A DNA stretch of 64,000 bases. It comes from Tidjanibacter sp. GTDB taxonomy: Bacteria > Bacteroidota > Bacteroidia > Bacteroidales > Rikenellaceae. A model generated the notes under the pieces. It saw nothing but the letters and a program-made list of their open reading frames with translations, was not told the DNA's origin and did no database searches. Below, piece after piece: positions 27,791-36,116 of the stretch. Positions within the stretch are counted from its first letter, which is position 1. Each line of letters starts with the position of its first letter. The stretch lies in the NCBI GenBank assembly GCA_017936605.1, contig JAGBFH010000024.1:1-64000 (forward strand), written 5' to 3'. The position numbers and the translations under genes are program-made.

Positions 27791-28666
27791 GTGGCATCAC
27801 TCAAGGAAATAAAAGAACGCATTGGCTCTGTGCGCTCTACGCGCAAGATTACCTCGGCTATGAAGATGGTGGCGGCGGCCAAGCTGCACCGCTCACAGCG
27901 CGAGATAGGGGCCCTTGTGCCCTACTCGGAGGAGTTGCAAGCTATTGTGGGCCACTTGGTTGCAGGCGAGGGTGTGGGTCCCATACCTCTGGCCGAGGCG
28001 AGGGAGCCGAGGAGGGTGACCATCGTGGGCTTTGCCTCCAATACGACCTTCTGTGGCGCCTATAATAGCAATGTGGGGCGCAAGATTGACTCCATTCTCA
28101 GGGAGGAGTACGGCAATATCGCCCCCGAGAATAGGCGCGTTGTGGCCATCGGTCGCCAACTCGATGCCGAGCTGAATCGCCACAAGATTGCCCACGAGGC
28201 AGCCGATGAACATCTTGCCGAGAAGCCTAATTATCAGGACTATAGGGCGCTGCTCGAGGGGCTTATTGAGGAGTTCCTCGCGGGGCGAACCGACCGCATT
28301 GTGCTCATTTATCATAAGTTCCTCTCGCCCGGCACCCAACGCCTTGTGGCCGAGACACTCCTTCCGATTGAGCTGCCGCAGCAGAGCGCTGAGGGGGCTC
28401 TCCAGGAGGCCACCGAATATATCCTCGAGCCCACTCGCGAGGCCCTTCTGGGCGAGATTATCCCCCGCGAGGTGGCACTCAAGCTCTTCACGGCGGCCCT
28501 CTCGGCTGTGGCCTCGGAGCACGCTGCCCGTATGATGGCTATGCAACTGGCCACCGACAATGCCGACGAGCTCATCGCCACGCTGTCGCTCGAGTATAAC
28601 AAACAGCGCCAGCAGGCCATCACCACCGAACTGCTCGATATGATGGGCGGTCAGAGGGGCAACTAA
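27791..28666 (+). CDS. atpG: F1Fo ATP synthase subunit gamma (GTG start)
   Basis: The 291-aa central shaft has the conserved N-terminus ASLKEIKERIGSVRSTRKITSAMKM-like (first part residues 2-12, then KITSAMKMVAAAKL) and C-terminal helix ASEHAARMMAMQLATDNADELI. The start codon is GTG, preceded by AGGATAAGGTAAG. No ATG gives a full-length product, because the conserved N-terminus begins right at the GTG. It is the last gene of the operon. I see no clear terminator. Confidence 0.95.
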   Translation: MASLKEIKERIGSVRSTRKITSAMKMVAAAKLHRSQREIGALVPYSEELQAIVGHLVAGEGVGPIPLAEAREPRRVTIVGFASNTTFCGAYNSNVGRKIDSILREEYGNIAPENRRVVAIGRQLDAELNRHKIAHEAADEHLAEKPNYQDYRALLEGLIEEFLAGRTDRIVLIYHKFLSPGTQRLVAETLLPIELPQQSAEGALQEATEYILEPTREALLGEIIPREVALKLFTAALSAVASEHAARMMAMQLATDNADELIATLSLEYNKQRQQAITTELLDMMGGQRGN

Positions 28667-28992
28667 TTCCCTCGCAGCAGCAAGTGGGCCCCCTCATTGC
28701 GACACCCCACCCGTAGTAGCAAGTGGCCCCCTCGGGCGCGCAACCGCCCCAACGACACCCGCGCACATTCCCCTCTGTGCGGCAAAATTGAACATTAGGC
28801 CCAAAATTTCCCTACGCACTTTCACTATTCTCTTTTGGCAAATCCCTAACTCGTTGGGCTGATATGCAGTTACGCGGCTTTTGGGTGTGCAATATTTTCC
28901 CGTGTGTGTGCACAATTTGCCCGGAGAGTGTGTTTTTTTGTCAAAAATCCCATAATTTTCTTCACGAATAGTGGTCATTTTTTCCGTTTTTG
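28667..28992. other. Intergenic region between atpG and the AraC-type gene
   Basis: I see no gene in this stretch of about 330 bases. Near the left end AGCAAGTGG-CCCCCTC occurs twice (about 28680-28697 and 28717-28733). The right half is T-rich and leads into the promoter of the regulator gene. Confidence 0.6.
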
Positions 28993-29000
28993 TATCTTTG
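28993..29000 (+). promoter_or_regulatory. -7 box for the AraC-type regulator
   Basis: TATCTTTG fits the Bacteroidetes consensus, 70 bases before the start codon. No clear TTTG is present at 19-21 bases. Confidence 0.6.
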
Positions 29001-29070
29001 CCACAGAAAATCCAAACATTCATATCCGGGTTGCTTCGGCGTAGACCCTGGATTCATTTTTTGAGAGATA

Positions 29071-29964
29071 ATGATTAATAAGCATCAGTATTTGTTGGTC
29101 GATTTCGAGACCATCGTGAAGATGAGAGGCCTTGACTCCTCCTCGAGTTTTAGGTATTTTGAACTCCGAGAGGATAAGGGCGACTTCCTTGCAGGAATGA
29201 TGAACCGTTCGGTACACCTGAAGGATGTTGTGATGGTGGTGATTTGTCGCGCAGGCAGCGTGGTTGTGTCGATTGACGGCACGAGCCACACCCTCTCCGC
29301 GGGGCAGATGTTGCTCCTCTTTGCAGGCACCTACTGCCGCTTCTCGGCCCTCTCCTCCGACTTCGAGGCCGAAGCGATTATTGGCCGTGTGGGCCACGAA
29401 AACTCGGTGGATAGCATCGCCGCAACCTTCCCCCGCGTGCGCCAAATGCCCGTCGTTTCGCTGCTCAAGCAGGAGAACCAAACCCTCACAGCACTAATGC
29501 ACTATGTGGATTGCACCTCGCGCAACTCGCTCAACACCTCGCGTCTGGATATCGACAACGGCATCCTCTCGCTACTGCGCGCAGAGCTGGTGGACATCTT
29601 CCTCCACCGCAATATGGCCGTTAGGGAGGCGACTGTTGACGAGCAACTTGTCAAGAGGTTCAATATGCTCCTGGCGGTCCATAGTTTCGAACATAGGGAT
29701 GTGGAGCACTACGCCGCGGAGTTTGGCCTTACGCCCAAGCGCTTTGCGGCCAAAGTGAAGCGCATAACGGGCACAACCCCCTCGGACCTGATTGCCTCGG
29801 CGGTGGTCCGCAATGCCAAGAAACTCCTGGTTAGCACCGAGTTGAGCTCGGCAGAGATTGCCGAGAAACTCAACTTCTCGACCCCCTCGTTCTTCTGCCG
29901 CTACTTCAAACGCTACACCGGCACCACACCCCAGGAGTGGCGTTTGCGCAGCACATCGTATTAA
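29071..29964 (+). CDS. AraC family transcriptional regulator
   Basis: The 297-aa protein has an N-terminal cupin-like sensing half (about 20-110, with GTSHTLSAGQMLLLF) and two C-terminal helix-turn-helix units. The first is near AAEFGLTPKRFAAKVKRITG, the second SSAEIAEKLNFSTPSFFCRYFKR, followed by the family ending TGTTPQEWR. The ligand and targets are unknown. It stands alone between the ATP synthase operon and fimbrial cluster 2 (1.3 kb away, same strand), so control of the fimbrial genes is possible but unsupported. Its stop codon overlaps the left end of a terminal-inverted-repeat element. Confidence 0.9.
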   Translation: MINKHQYLLVDFETIVKMRGLDSSSSFRYFELREDKGDFLAGMMNRSVHLKDVVMVVICRAGSVVVSIDGTSHTLSAGQMLLLFAGTYCRFSALSSDFEAEAIIGRVGHENSVDSIAATFPRVRQMPVVSLLKQENQTLTALMHYVDCTSRNSLNTSRLDIDNGILSLLRAELVDIFLHRNMAVREATVDEQLVKRFNMLLAVHSFEHRDVEHYAAEFGLTPKRFAAKVKRITGTTPSDLIASAVVRNAKKLLVSTELSSAEIAEKLNFSTPSFFCRYFKRYTGTTPQEWRLRSTSY

Positions 29965-30086
29965 AAACACATATAGCGGGTGAATTTTTCACCAACTGCA
30001 ACGGGCGAGACCCTCACTTACCTCGAGTAAGCTGCGGGCCTCGCCCATCTTGTTGTTAAAAAATTCCCTCCGCTCTATGCGTTTTT
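29963..30086. repeat. Terminal-inverted-repeat element at the araC stop codon
   Basis: The left end AAAAACACATATAGCGGG (29963-29980) begins inside the TAA stop. The right end CCGCTCTATGCGTTTTT (30070-30086) is its inverse with two mismatches over 17 bases. Inside is an imperfect stem with arms GGGCGAG and CTCGCCC. The same kind of element, 122 bp long, begins inside the stop codon of upp at 58993. Confidence 0.75.
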
Positions 30087-30540
30087 ACTTTCAATGGAAA
30101 GCGGTTGGTAGCACCACCCTCACAAATGGGTCGTTCCGACCCCGCTCTATGCGTTTTTTGCCTACCGTCTACCAACAATGGGGCCTATAAGACTTATAAG
30201 ACCTATAAGCCCCATAGGCCCTTAATGCCCTTAAGGAAACTCCCATTTCTCCCATTTCTCCCATTTCTCTCATCTCTCTCATTCTTCTACCGAAGCACAG
30301 CAGACTACAGACCTCTCCCGGGCTTCGCCCACCCTCCCCTAACTTAGGGGAGGGAAAAAAAGGAAGGGCCAAAAGGGCGAAAAGGGCGAAAAGGGCCAAA
30401 AAGAGAATTGAAAGTTGGGAATTGACAGCGGAAAATTCCCTCCCCTAAGTTAGGGGAGGGTCCGCGAAGCGGGGGAGAGGTCTGTAAGGAATTGAGAAGG
30501 GCAAAAGGGGCTAAAACGGCCAAAATGAGATTCAAAATTG
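30087..30540. repeat. Composite intergenic repeat cluster, copy 3
   Basis: There is no gene. First comes a segment shared with 59115-59300 (CTTTCAATGGAAAG, then GGGTCGTTCCGACCC and another CGCTCTATGCGTTTTT). Then follow CCCATAGG decamers, CTCCCATTT nonamers (about 30238-30292), two palindrome units (30310-30354 and, inverted, 30438-30482) and AAAAGGGC runs between them. Confidence 0.8.
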
Positions 30541-31303
30541 ACAACTGTCAACCGATAACTGTCAATAACTTTTTGGGAGGGAAAAATTGCACATCGCGGC
30601 GAAAAGCGCTCAAAAATAATTGGCTATTTTCCCTCCGTTTGCATCCTATTTATCCCCCGTGATTGGCTCTTGCGAGCAATCTCACAATGTTCTAAATTGC
30701 CTCGCGAGATGTGCAAAAAGTCGCAATGGGGGGGGTAAAATTGATGCTCCTATGCAAATAATGTGTGACTTTATATCCAATTCTCAAATATTTTTATTAG
30801 CTTTACCGATAATGGCGCGCTATGCAATTGCGTTTGTGGTGATTGTCAGGCCCAAAGTTGTCACGCAGGGTGACGAAGTAGTGGGCAGTGTGTCGGAAAA
30901 ATTGAACAGCAAAAAGGTTGATTGGGTAGGTTGAATTTCCCCCAACCAATGCCCCGAAGCAGGGGTGGGGTCCGAAGGCTTTTGGCTCGGGAAGTCAGAG
31001 GTGGCCAGAGGGGTGTTCGGCTTGGTGGCAGTGGCCGCAAAAGAGAACATCTCCAAAACAGGGACCCGAGAGGGTGATTATGTGGAGCCCACAGGGCTTT
31101 GAAAGAATTGAATGAGAGTTATGAAATTCGTGTTTTCCAACGCGTGCGCGTGCGCGGTAAGTCGCGCGTGCGTGAAAGAGCAGGCAGCTGAAGAGCTTGT
31201 TGGTTGTGAGCGTGGCTCGGACCAGCAGGGTCTTCGTTTTTTTGTGTCTGGCTCCGCGAGGGTGGGCGATTTTTCACAACATAGTAGAGCAAACAGGTAG
31301 ATA
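30541..31303. other. Long intergenic region upstream of fimbrial cluster 2
   Basis: I find no convincing gene in these roughly 760 bases. The left part is A/T-rich with TTTTTATTAGCTTTA near 30794 as a weak promoter candidate. A run of eight G lies at about 30729. The right part has alternating purine-pyrimidine stretches (GCGTGCGCGTGCGCG near 31141). Given its place it may hold regulatory sites for the fimbrial genes, but I cannot name any. Confidence 0.5.
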
Positions 31304-32677
31304 ATGAACGCGTTGAGGAGAGTGATACTTCTGATTGTCGCGATGGTGGCATCGGCGACTTCGCTTCTGGCCCAAAAGCAAGATGGGCTCCAGAAGTCGG
31401 AGGTCGTTGTCTATTATCGTCACGACAAGTACTCCATCGACCGCACCTATATGACCAACCAGGAGGCTTTCAATACCCTGGACAGCATCTTCTGCAACTA
31501 CGGCGACGCCATCGACAGCATCTCCATCATCTCACACGCCTCGCCCGAGGGTCGTCACTACTACAATATGTGGCTCTCCAGGCAGCGTGCCAACAGTATG
31601 AAGGGCTTTTTGAGGGTGAAGTATCCCACCGTTGATTTCTCCAACCTGAAGACCTACCCTCGAGGTGAGGACTTCCAGGGCCTCATCGAGATGGTCGAGG
31701 CCGACCAGAAGGTCCCCTACCGTAAGGAGGTGCTCTCCATACTGAAAAATGGAAACCTCCACGCCGACAAGAGGATGGAGGAGCTCTATAAGCTGCGCGG
31801 CGGTGTCAGCTATAGCTACATCAAGCGTCAGATTCTTCCCTGGTTGCGTACGGCAACAACCTGCATCATCTACTACAATCGTGAGGCTATCGAGGCCCAG
31901 GAGGTGATTGATAATATCGCCCAGCAGGAGATTATCATCGAGGAGCGCGAGGACGGCAAAGCCTCGGCGTTTGTTCCCTTCGTGCCCGCGCCCGAGCAGC
32001 CCACCTACACGCCCGTAGGCGAGGAGCCCACACCCGAGGAGCCCGCACCCGAGGAGCCCCTCGAGCAGCCGAAGGATGTGGAGAGGCGGGAGTCGGGGAC
32101 TATCGACTACCTCGTGGCGGCCAAGACTAACCTCTTGTTCGACGCTGTGGCGGCTGTGAATGTGGCGGCCGAGATACCCATCGGCAACCGCTACTCGGTG
32201 GAGGGTAGCTGGACCTTCCCCTGGTATGTGCCCAACGATTGGGACTGGTGCTACCAGCTGTTGTGGGGCGATGTGTCGGGTCGCTACTGGCTCGGCGAAC
32301 GCACAAGGGATAATAGGCTGTTGGGTCACTTTGTGGGCCTCTATGCCGGTGGTGGTCTCTATGACTTCCAGTGGCGTAGCACGGATGGCTATCAGGGCGA
32401 GTTCTTCTTGGCGGCAGGCGTGAGCTACGGCTACACTATGAGGCTCAAGAACAACTGGAGGTTCGAGTTCGAGTTCGGCCTCGGCTACCTCCGAAGCAAC
32501 TATCGCCACTACTACCACATCACCGAGCCCGACGGCAAGGAGACCCTCATCCGCGACCGCGTGACGGGCGTGTTTGGCTACTGGGGTCCCACCCGAGCAC
32601 GCATCTCGCTGGTGATGCCCATCGAGTGGACTATAAATAAAAACAGAACCAAAGGCGGCAACGGCCGCAACGAGTGA
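31304..32677 (+). CDS. DUF3575 / OmpA-like outer-membrane protein of fimbrial cluster 2
   Basis: The 457-aa protein has a signal peptide (ending SLLAQ, about residue 24). An OmpA-like segment follows at about 45-130 (IDSISIISHASPEG, LSRQRANSMKGFL). Next is a Pro/Glu linker with repeats of EEPAPEEP (about 225-260), and then a DUF3575 beta-barrel-like domain (LVAAKTNLLFDAVAAVNVAAEIPIG to SLVMPIEWTI). Proteins of this build commonly head fimbrial clusters in Bacteroidales and may anchor the pilus in the outer membrane. The last residues (KGGNGRNE) and the stop are supplied by the repeat element that begins at about 32655. Confidence 0.85.
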   Translation: MNALRRVILLIVAMVASATSLLAQKQDGLQKSEVVVYYRHDKYSIDRTYMTNQEAFNTLDSIFCNYGDAIDSISIISHASPEGRHYYNMWLSRQRANSMKGFLRVKYPTVDFSNLKTYPRGEDFQGLIEMVEADQKVPYRKEVLSILKNGNLHADKRMEELYKLRGGVSYSYIKRQILPWLRTATTCIIYYNREAIEAQEVIDNIAQQEIIIEEREDGKASAFVPFVPAPEQPTYTPVGEEPTPEEPAPEEPLEQPKDVERRESGTIDYLVAAKTNLLFDAVAAVNVAAEIPIGNRYSVEGSWTFPWYVPNDWDWCYQLLWGDVSGRYWLGERTRDNRLLGHFVGLYAGGGLYDFQWRSTDGYQGEFFLAAGVSYGYTMRLKNNWRFEFEFGLGYLRSNYRHYYHITEPDGKETLIRDRVTGVFGYWGPTRARISLVMPIEWTINKNRTKGGNGRNE

Positions 32678-32941
32678 GGGTGGCTCCGAAGCAAGGCGGT
32701 AAGAAGAACGGAAACAAAAGGTTACACTAAAAGTTTTTGGCCGCAACGGGCACAACGGTGCCAGCGAGTACTGGGATTCCGAAGCAAAGCCGTGGGTAGA
32801 ACTACGACATACGGTTACACTAAAAGTTTTTGGGCACAACGGTGCCAGCGAGTGATGGTGGCTCCGAAGCAAGGCGGTAAGTAGAACGGAAACATAAGGT
32901 TACACTAAAAGTTTTTGGTGCAGCTTTTTACAAAAAGCTGC
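32655..32941 (+). repeat. Dispersed hairpin leader element, copy A2 (three tandem units)
   Basis: Three units of about 87 bases each end in ACTAAAAGTTTTTGG (ends near 32744, 32831 and 32918). Each has TCCGAAGCAAGGCGG or ATTCCGAAGCAAAGCCG in the middle. The last continues into a stem-loop with arms GCAGCTTTTT and AAAAAGCTGC (32920-32941), and AAAAGCTGCGAAA-like motifs follow up to the lipoprotein start at 32997. The first unit overlaps the end of the DUF3575 gene. The gap between the two genes (319 bases) is filled by it. Confidence 0.8.
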
Positions 32942-32996
32942 GAAACAAAAAGCTGCGAAAAGAAAAGCTGCGATAAGAGAGAGAAAAAAAGAAAAA

Positions 32997-33994
32997 ATGA
33001 GGTTGAGAAACAAAATATGGAGTATGGTTGCTCTGCTGATGGTTTTGCTGTCGGCGGGTTGCCACCGTCGTCCTCTGGAGGAGATGGACGACAGCTCTAT
33101 CTCGACCTTAGTTTGGACCTTGAGATTCAGAATATTGAGGGTGGCAGACTGAATAAGCCCGAGCTTATGAGGGTGGTCTTCTACGATGCCGAGACTCTGG
33201 AGTTTGTGTCGGATGACTATGTGCTGCCCGAGGGTGGCTATATCAACGCGCTGCCTGGTAGGTATAAGATGCTGGTCTATAACTTCGATACGGAGTCGAC
33301 CCTCATCCGTAGAGATAGGGCTTTGAGTGATATTGAGGCCTACACGAGTGAGATTCCCACGAGCACGCGTACGGGTCTGCTGACCAAGCTCAAGGCGTCG
33401 GCCACGAAACCTTCGTTCATTGCGCCCGACCCCGAGGCTCTGATTGTCTATGAGCCCGACCACCTGCTGGTTGCGAGAAAGGATGTGGAGGTTGTGCGCC
33501 GTACGGGCACCCAGACCATCTATGCCGATGCGGCGAGCATTGTGGAGACCTACTACCTGGGCGTGAAGCTGAATAATAAGGGCCACCTGGCGAGCGCACA
33601 GGCGCTGCTGTCGGGTCAGGCCAAGAGTAATACCTTCGGTTTTGATGGTGGCGTGAGCGAGGAGAGCGTCATCCTCTACTTCGATATGTACTCGGGCGTG
33701 AATGATAAGGAGGGTGGTGTGGATGTGCTCCAGACGACCTTCAACACCTTCGGTAAGTTGCCCGAGGAGGTTTCTCACCTGTGGCTCACCATTGTTGTGA
33801 CCAACACCAACGGCGAGACCGTCACCTGGCAGAAGGATATCACCGACGAGTTCAACAATAACCCCGATAAGTACATATACATTGAGGAGCCTCCTATTGA
33901 TGTGCCCATACCGCCCACACCGCCAGGCGGTGGTGGTGGCTTCCAACCCACGGTGGGCGAGTGGGAAGAGGAGAACTACGACATTGCAATTTAG
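32997..33994 (+). pseudogene. DUF5119 fimbrial lipoprotein with a broken reading frame
   Basis: Translation from the ATG at 32997 gives a lipoprotein signal (VLLSAGC, Cys22) and the family start CHRRPLEEMDDS, then runs into a stop at 33150. The rest of the family sequence (YLDLSLDLEIQNIE, ELMRVVFYD, GGYINALPGRYKMLVYNFDTE, to the end at 33994) lies in another frame, as if one base were missing near 33092-33096. Rejoined, it would be about 330 aa and match DUF5119 proteins of fimbrial clusters. The body frame is open upstream to 32915, but that part lacks a signal peptide and comes from the repeat leader. It may be a true mutation or a sequencing error. No slippery homopolymer is present. Confidence 0.8.
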
Positions 33995-34047
33995 CGAGAA
34001 ACAAATAACAACAAAATAACAAACAAACAACTAAACAAAAAAAGCGT

Positions 34048-34992
34048 ATGAAAAAGTTTATGATTATTGCAGTGGGTGCAGCGCTGGCGCTGACCGCTTG
34101 CGTGAACAACGAGATGGTGGACGATGCAGCTCCCAAGGAGCTCTCGTTCAAGAGCTTCAACCTGGGCGAGAGCACTCGTGGTGATTTCAAGGGTTCGGAG
34201 TTTATGGTCTATGCCAAGTTTACCAATGCCGGTGACGGTAGCGACTATGTTGATTACTGGGGTGCTGCTGCACAGCTGATTAATAAGGACAAAGGCTACT
34301 GGGCAACCGCAACCGGAATCTACTACTGGCCCAAGGCCGGTAAGATCTCCTTCTGGGGCTACTATCCCGCAACCCAGGGTGATGTTACTTTCGACACCAC
34401 CAATGGTGTTATGGTTGCAGATGTGGATGCTGACGAGGCTGCTGAGCTGATGCTCGCGGACCCCACAAAGTCGGCTTTCAAGACCGGTAACGATGTTCCT
34501 ATGGTCTTCAAGCACGCAGGTGCACAGGTTATCTTCCGCTTTGCAAATGCAGACTACAAAGTTGCTACGAACGAGGGCTTTGACCTCACCATTAATAGCG
34601 TGTCGATTTCGGAGGTGATGCCTAAGGCCAACTACCAGTGGAGTGGTTGGAGCAACTGGAGTGGTGCCGCTACCGCTATCGGCGAGGTGGCTAACAAGGT
34701 TATCACCAACACCACTATCGGCTCCGAGGACATCTATACCTTCAATGTTGTTCCCCAGGCAGTAGACCAGTCGGGCAATCCCAAGAAGATTACTATTGCC
34801 TACACCGTTAAGGACAAAAATGCCAACTATAGCTACACTGGCACCGCTACTCTCGATGCAACCGATTGGAATGTGAACACCAAGCACTACTACAATGTGA
34901 CCTTCACTTTCACTGTTGGCGCAGAGATTAAGTTTGCTCCCACTACCGACGACTGGTCGACCGAGGACGAAGGCTACAATGTTGTGGGCTAA
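34048..34992 (+). CDS. Fimbrillin family lipoprotein (cluster 2, first of three)
   Basis: The 314-aa lipoprotein has the signal ALALTAC (Cys18). LGESTRGDFKG at about 45-55 contains the kind of Arg at which FimA-type precursors are trimmed. IYYWPKAGKISFWGYYP, VPMVFKHAGAQVIFRF and the late NTKHYYNVTFTF are typical fimbrillin strands. The end (KFAPTTDDWSTEDEGYNVVG) resembles the ends of the next two proteins. The start is preceded by A-rich sequence without a Shine-Dalgarno site. Codon use (GCT, GTT, GGT) suggests high expression, as for a major pilin. Confidence 0.88.
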   Translation: MKKFMIIAVGAALALTACVNNEMVDDAAPKELSFKSFNLGESTRGDFKGSEFMVYAKFTNAGDGSDYVDYWGAAAQLINKDKGYWATATGIYYWPKAGKISFWGYYPATQGDVTFDTTNGVMVADVDADEAAELMLADPTKSAFKTGNDVPMVFKHAGAQVIFRFANADYKVATNEGFDLTINSVSISEVMPKANYQWSGWSNWSGAATAIGEVANKVITNTTIGSEDIYTFNVVPQAVDQSGNPKKITIAYTVKDKNANYSYTGTATLDATDWNVNTKHYYNVTFTFTVGAEIKFAPTTDDWSTEDEGYNVVG

Positions 34993-35038
34993 ACAACGCA
35001 ATAATCAGAAAACTAAACAATAACAAATCTGACGCACT

Positions 35039-36049
35039 ATGAAAAAGATTTTTGCAATTGCAGCCGTGGTGGCCGTGGCGCTCACCAGCTGCGTGAATAG
35101 TGTAGAGGTGCCCGACGCTCAGGAGGAACTCACCTTCCAGGCTGTGACCTACAAGTCACAGGCAGGCAGGGCTCCCCAGTGGGGCCCTATGACGGGTGCT
35201 GCTTACAACACCGCGGAGCACTTTGGTGCATACGCTTTCCACGACACCGATTTCTGGAGCGCTACAGACGCCTCCTACAACCCCGCAACCTATATGGAGA
35301 AGGTGGACATCTCGCTCGTGAGCGGACAGTGGAAAAATACGGCTCGTTCCTACCACTGGCCCAAGACCGGTCAGCTCTCCTTTGTCTGCTACTCGCCCTT
35401 TGGGTTTGGCACTGGCACGGTAAGTGCTACCGCCACCAAGGGTGTCAAGATTGATGGCTTCACCGCCACCAACAACCTCGCCCAGCAGGTGGACCTTATG
35501 ACTATGGATGTCCTGAAGGACCAGACCAAGGCGGGTGGCGAGGTTGAGGCTGCGTTCAAACACATCCTCTCGCAGATTGTCTTCACCGTGGCTCCCAAAG
35601 AGGACCTCTCCGCGAGCGTTCAGACCATCTCCCTCGATGGTCTTGTGCTCAAGGCTGTGGACACCAAGGCCAACTACGCTCAGACCGACGAGACCGTAGC
35701 TACGGGTGCGTGGAGCAACCATAGTGAGGAACTTGATTACAGCTTCCTTGCCGAAGCACAGGATGTGTCGGTAAGCAGCACCACCGCTGTGAATGTGGGC
35801 AATGCTGCAATCGTCATTCCCCAGACTTGCGCAGGCTATAAACTGCTGGTTAGCTACACCATCACCTACCACGGTGGCGCAAAGGATGTTATGAAGGATG
35901 TTGAGGTTACCATCGCAACTGACGAGTGGGAGAAAGGCCTCAAATATGTATACAACATCCAGATTGGCCTCGGTGATGAGATTATCTTCTCGCCCTCGAT
36001 TCCTACCGACTGGGAGACCGGCGGCGGTGCAGACATCTCGATTGGCTAA
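35039..36049 (+). CDS. Fimbrillin family lipoprotein (cluster 2, second of three)
   Basis: The 336-aa lipoprotein has the signal VAVALTSC (Cys18). QAGRAPQ at about 41-47 is the candidate trimming site. SYHWPKTGQLSFVCYSP, VEAAFKHILSQIVFTV and WEKGLKYVYNIQIGL match the fold. The signal peptide is almost the same as that of the next gene, so the three genes in a row probably arose by duplication. The gaps are 46 and 67 bases. Whether they are alternative or joint subunits cannot be told. Confidence 0.88.
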   Translation: MKKIFAIAAVVAVALTSCVNSVEVPDAQEELTFQAVTYKSQAGRAPQWGPMTGAAYNTAEHFGAYAFHDTDFWSATDASYNPATYMEKVDISLVSGQWKNTARSYHWPKTGQLSFVCYSPFGFGTGTVSATATKGVKIDGFTATNNLAQQVDLMTMDVLKDQTKAGGEVEAAFKHILSQIVFTVAPKEDLSASVQTISLDGLVLKAVDTKANYAQTDETVATGAWSNHSEELDYSFLAEAQDVSVSSTTAVNVGNAAIVIPQTCAGYKLLVSYTITYHGGAKDVMKDVEVTIATDEWEKGLKYVYNIQIGLGDEIIFSPSIPTDWETGGGADISIG

Positions 36050-36116
36050 TCGCTCATAGATGAACAACAAACAAAACAAACAACATAAACATTAACACAT
36101 TAAAACACAAAACACT

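Noticed and set aside
29071-31303. The AraC-type gene as regulator of fimbrial cluster 2
   Set aside because: Only nearness supports it. 1.3 kb of repeats and unannotated DNA lies between, and no operator can be shown.
32915-32996. Alternative start giving the DUF5119 protein an N-terminus rich in Lys, Ser and Cys
   Set aside because: This part is translated repeat element, has no signal peptide, and the family's true N-terminus is visible in the other frame from 32997.
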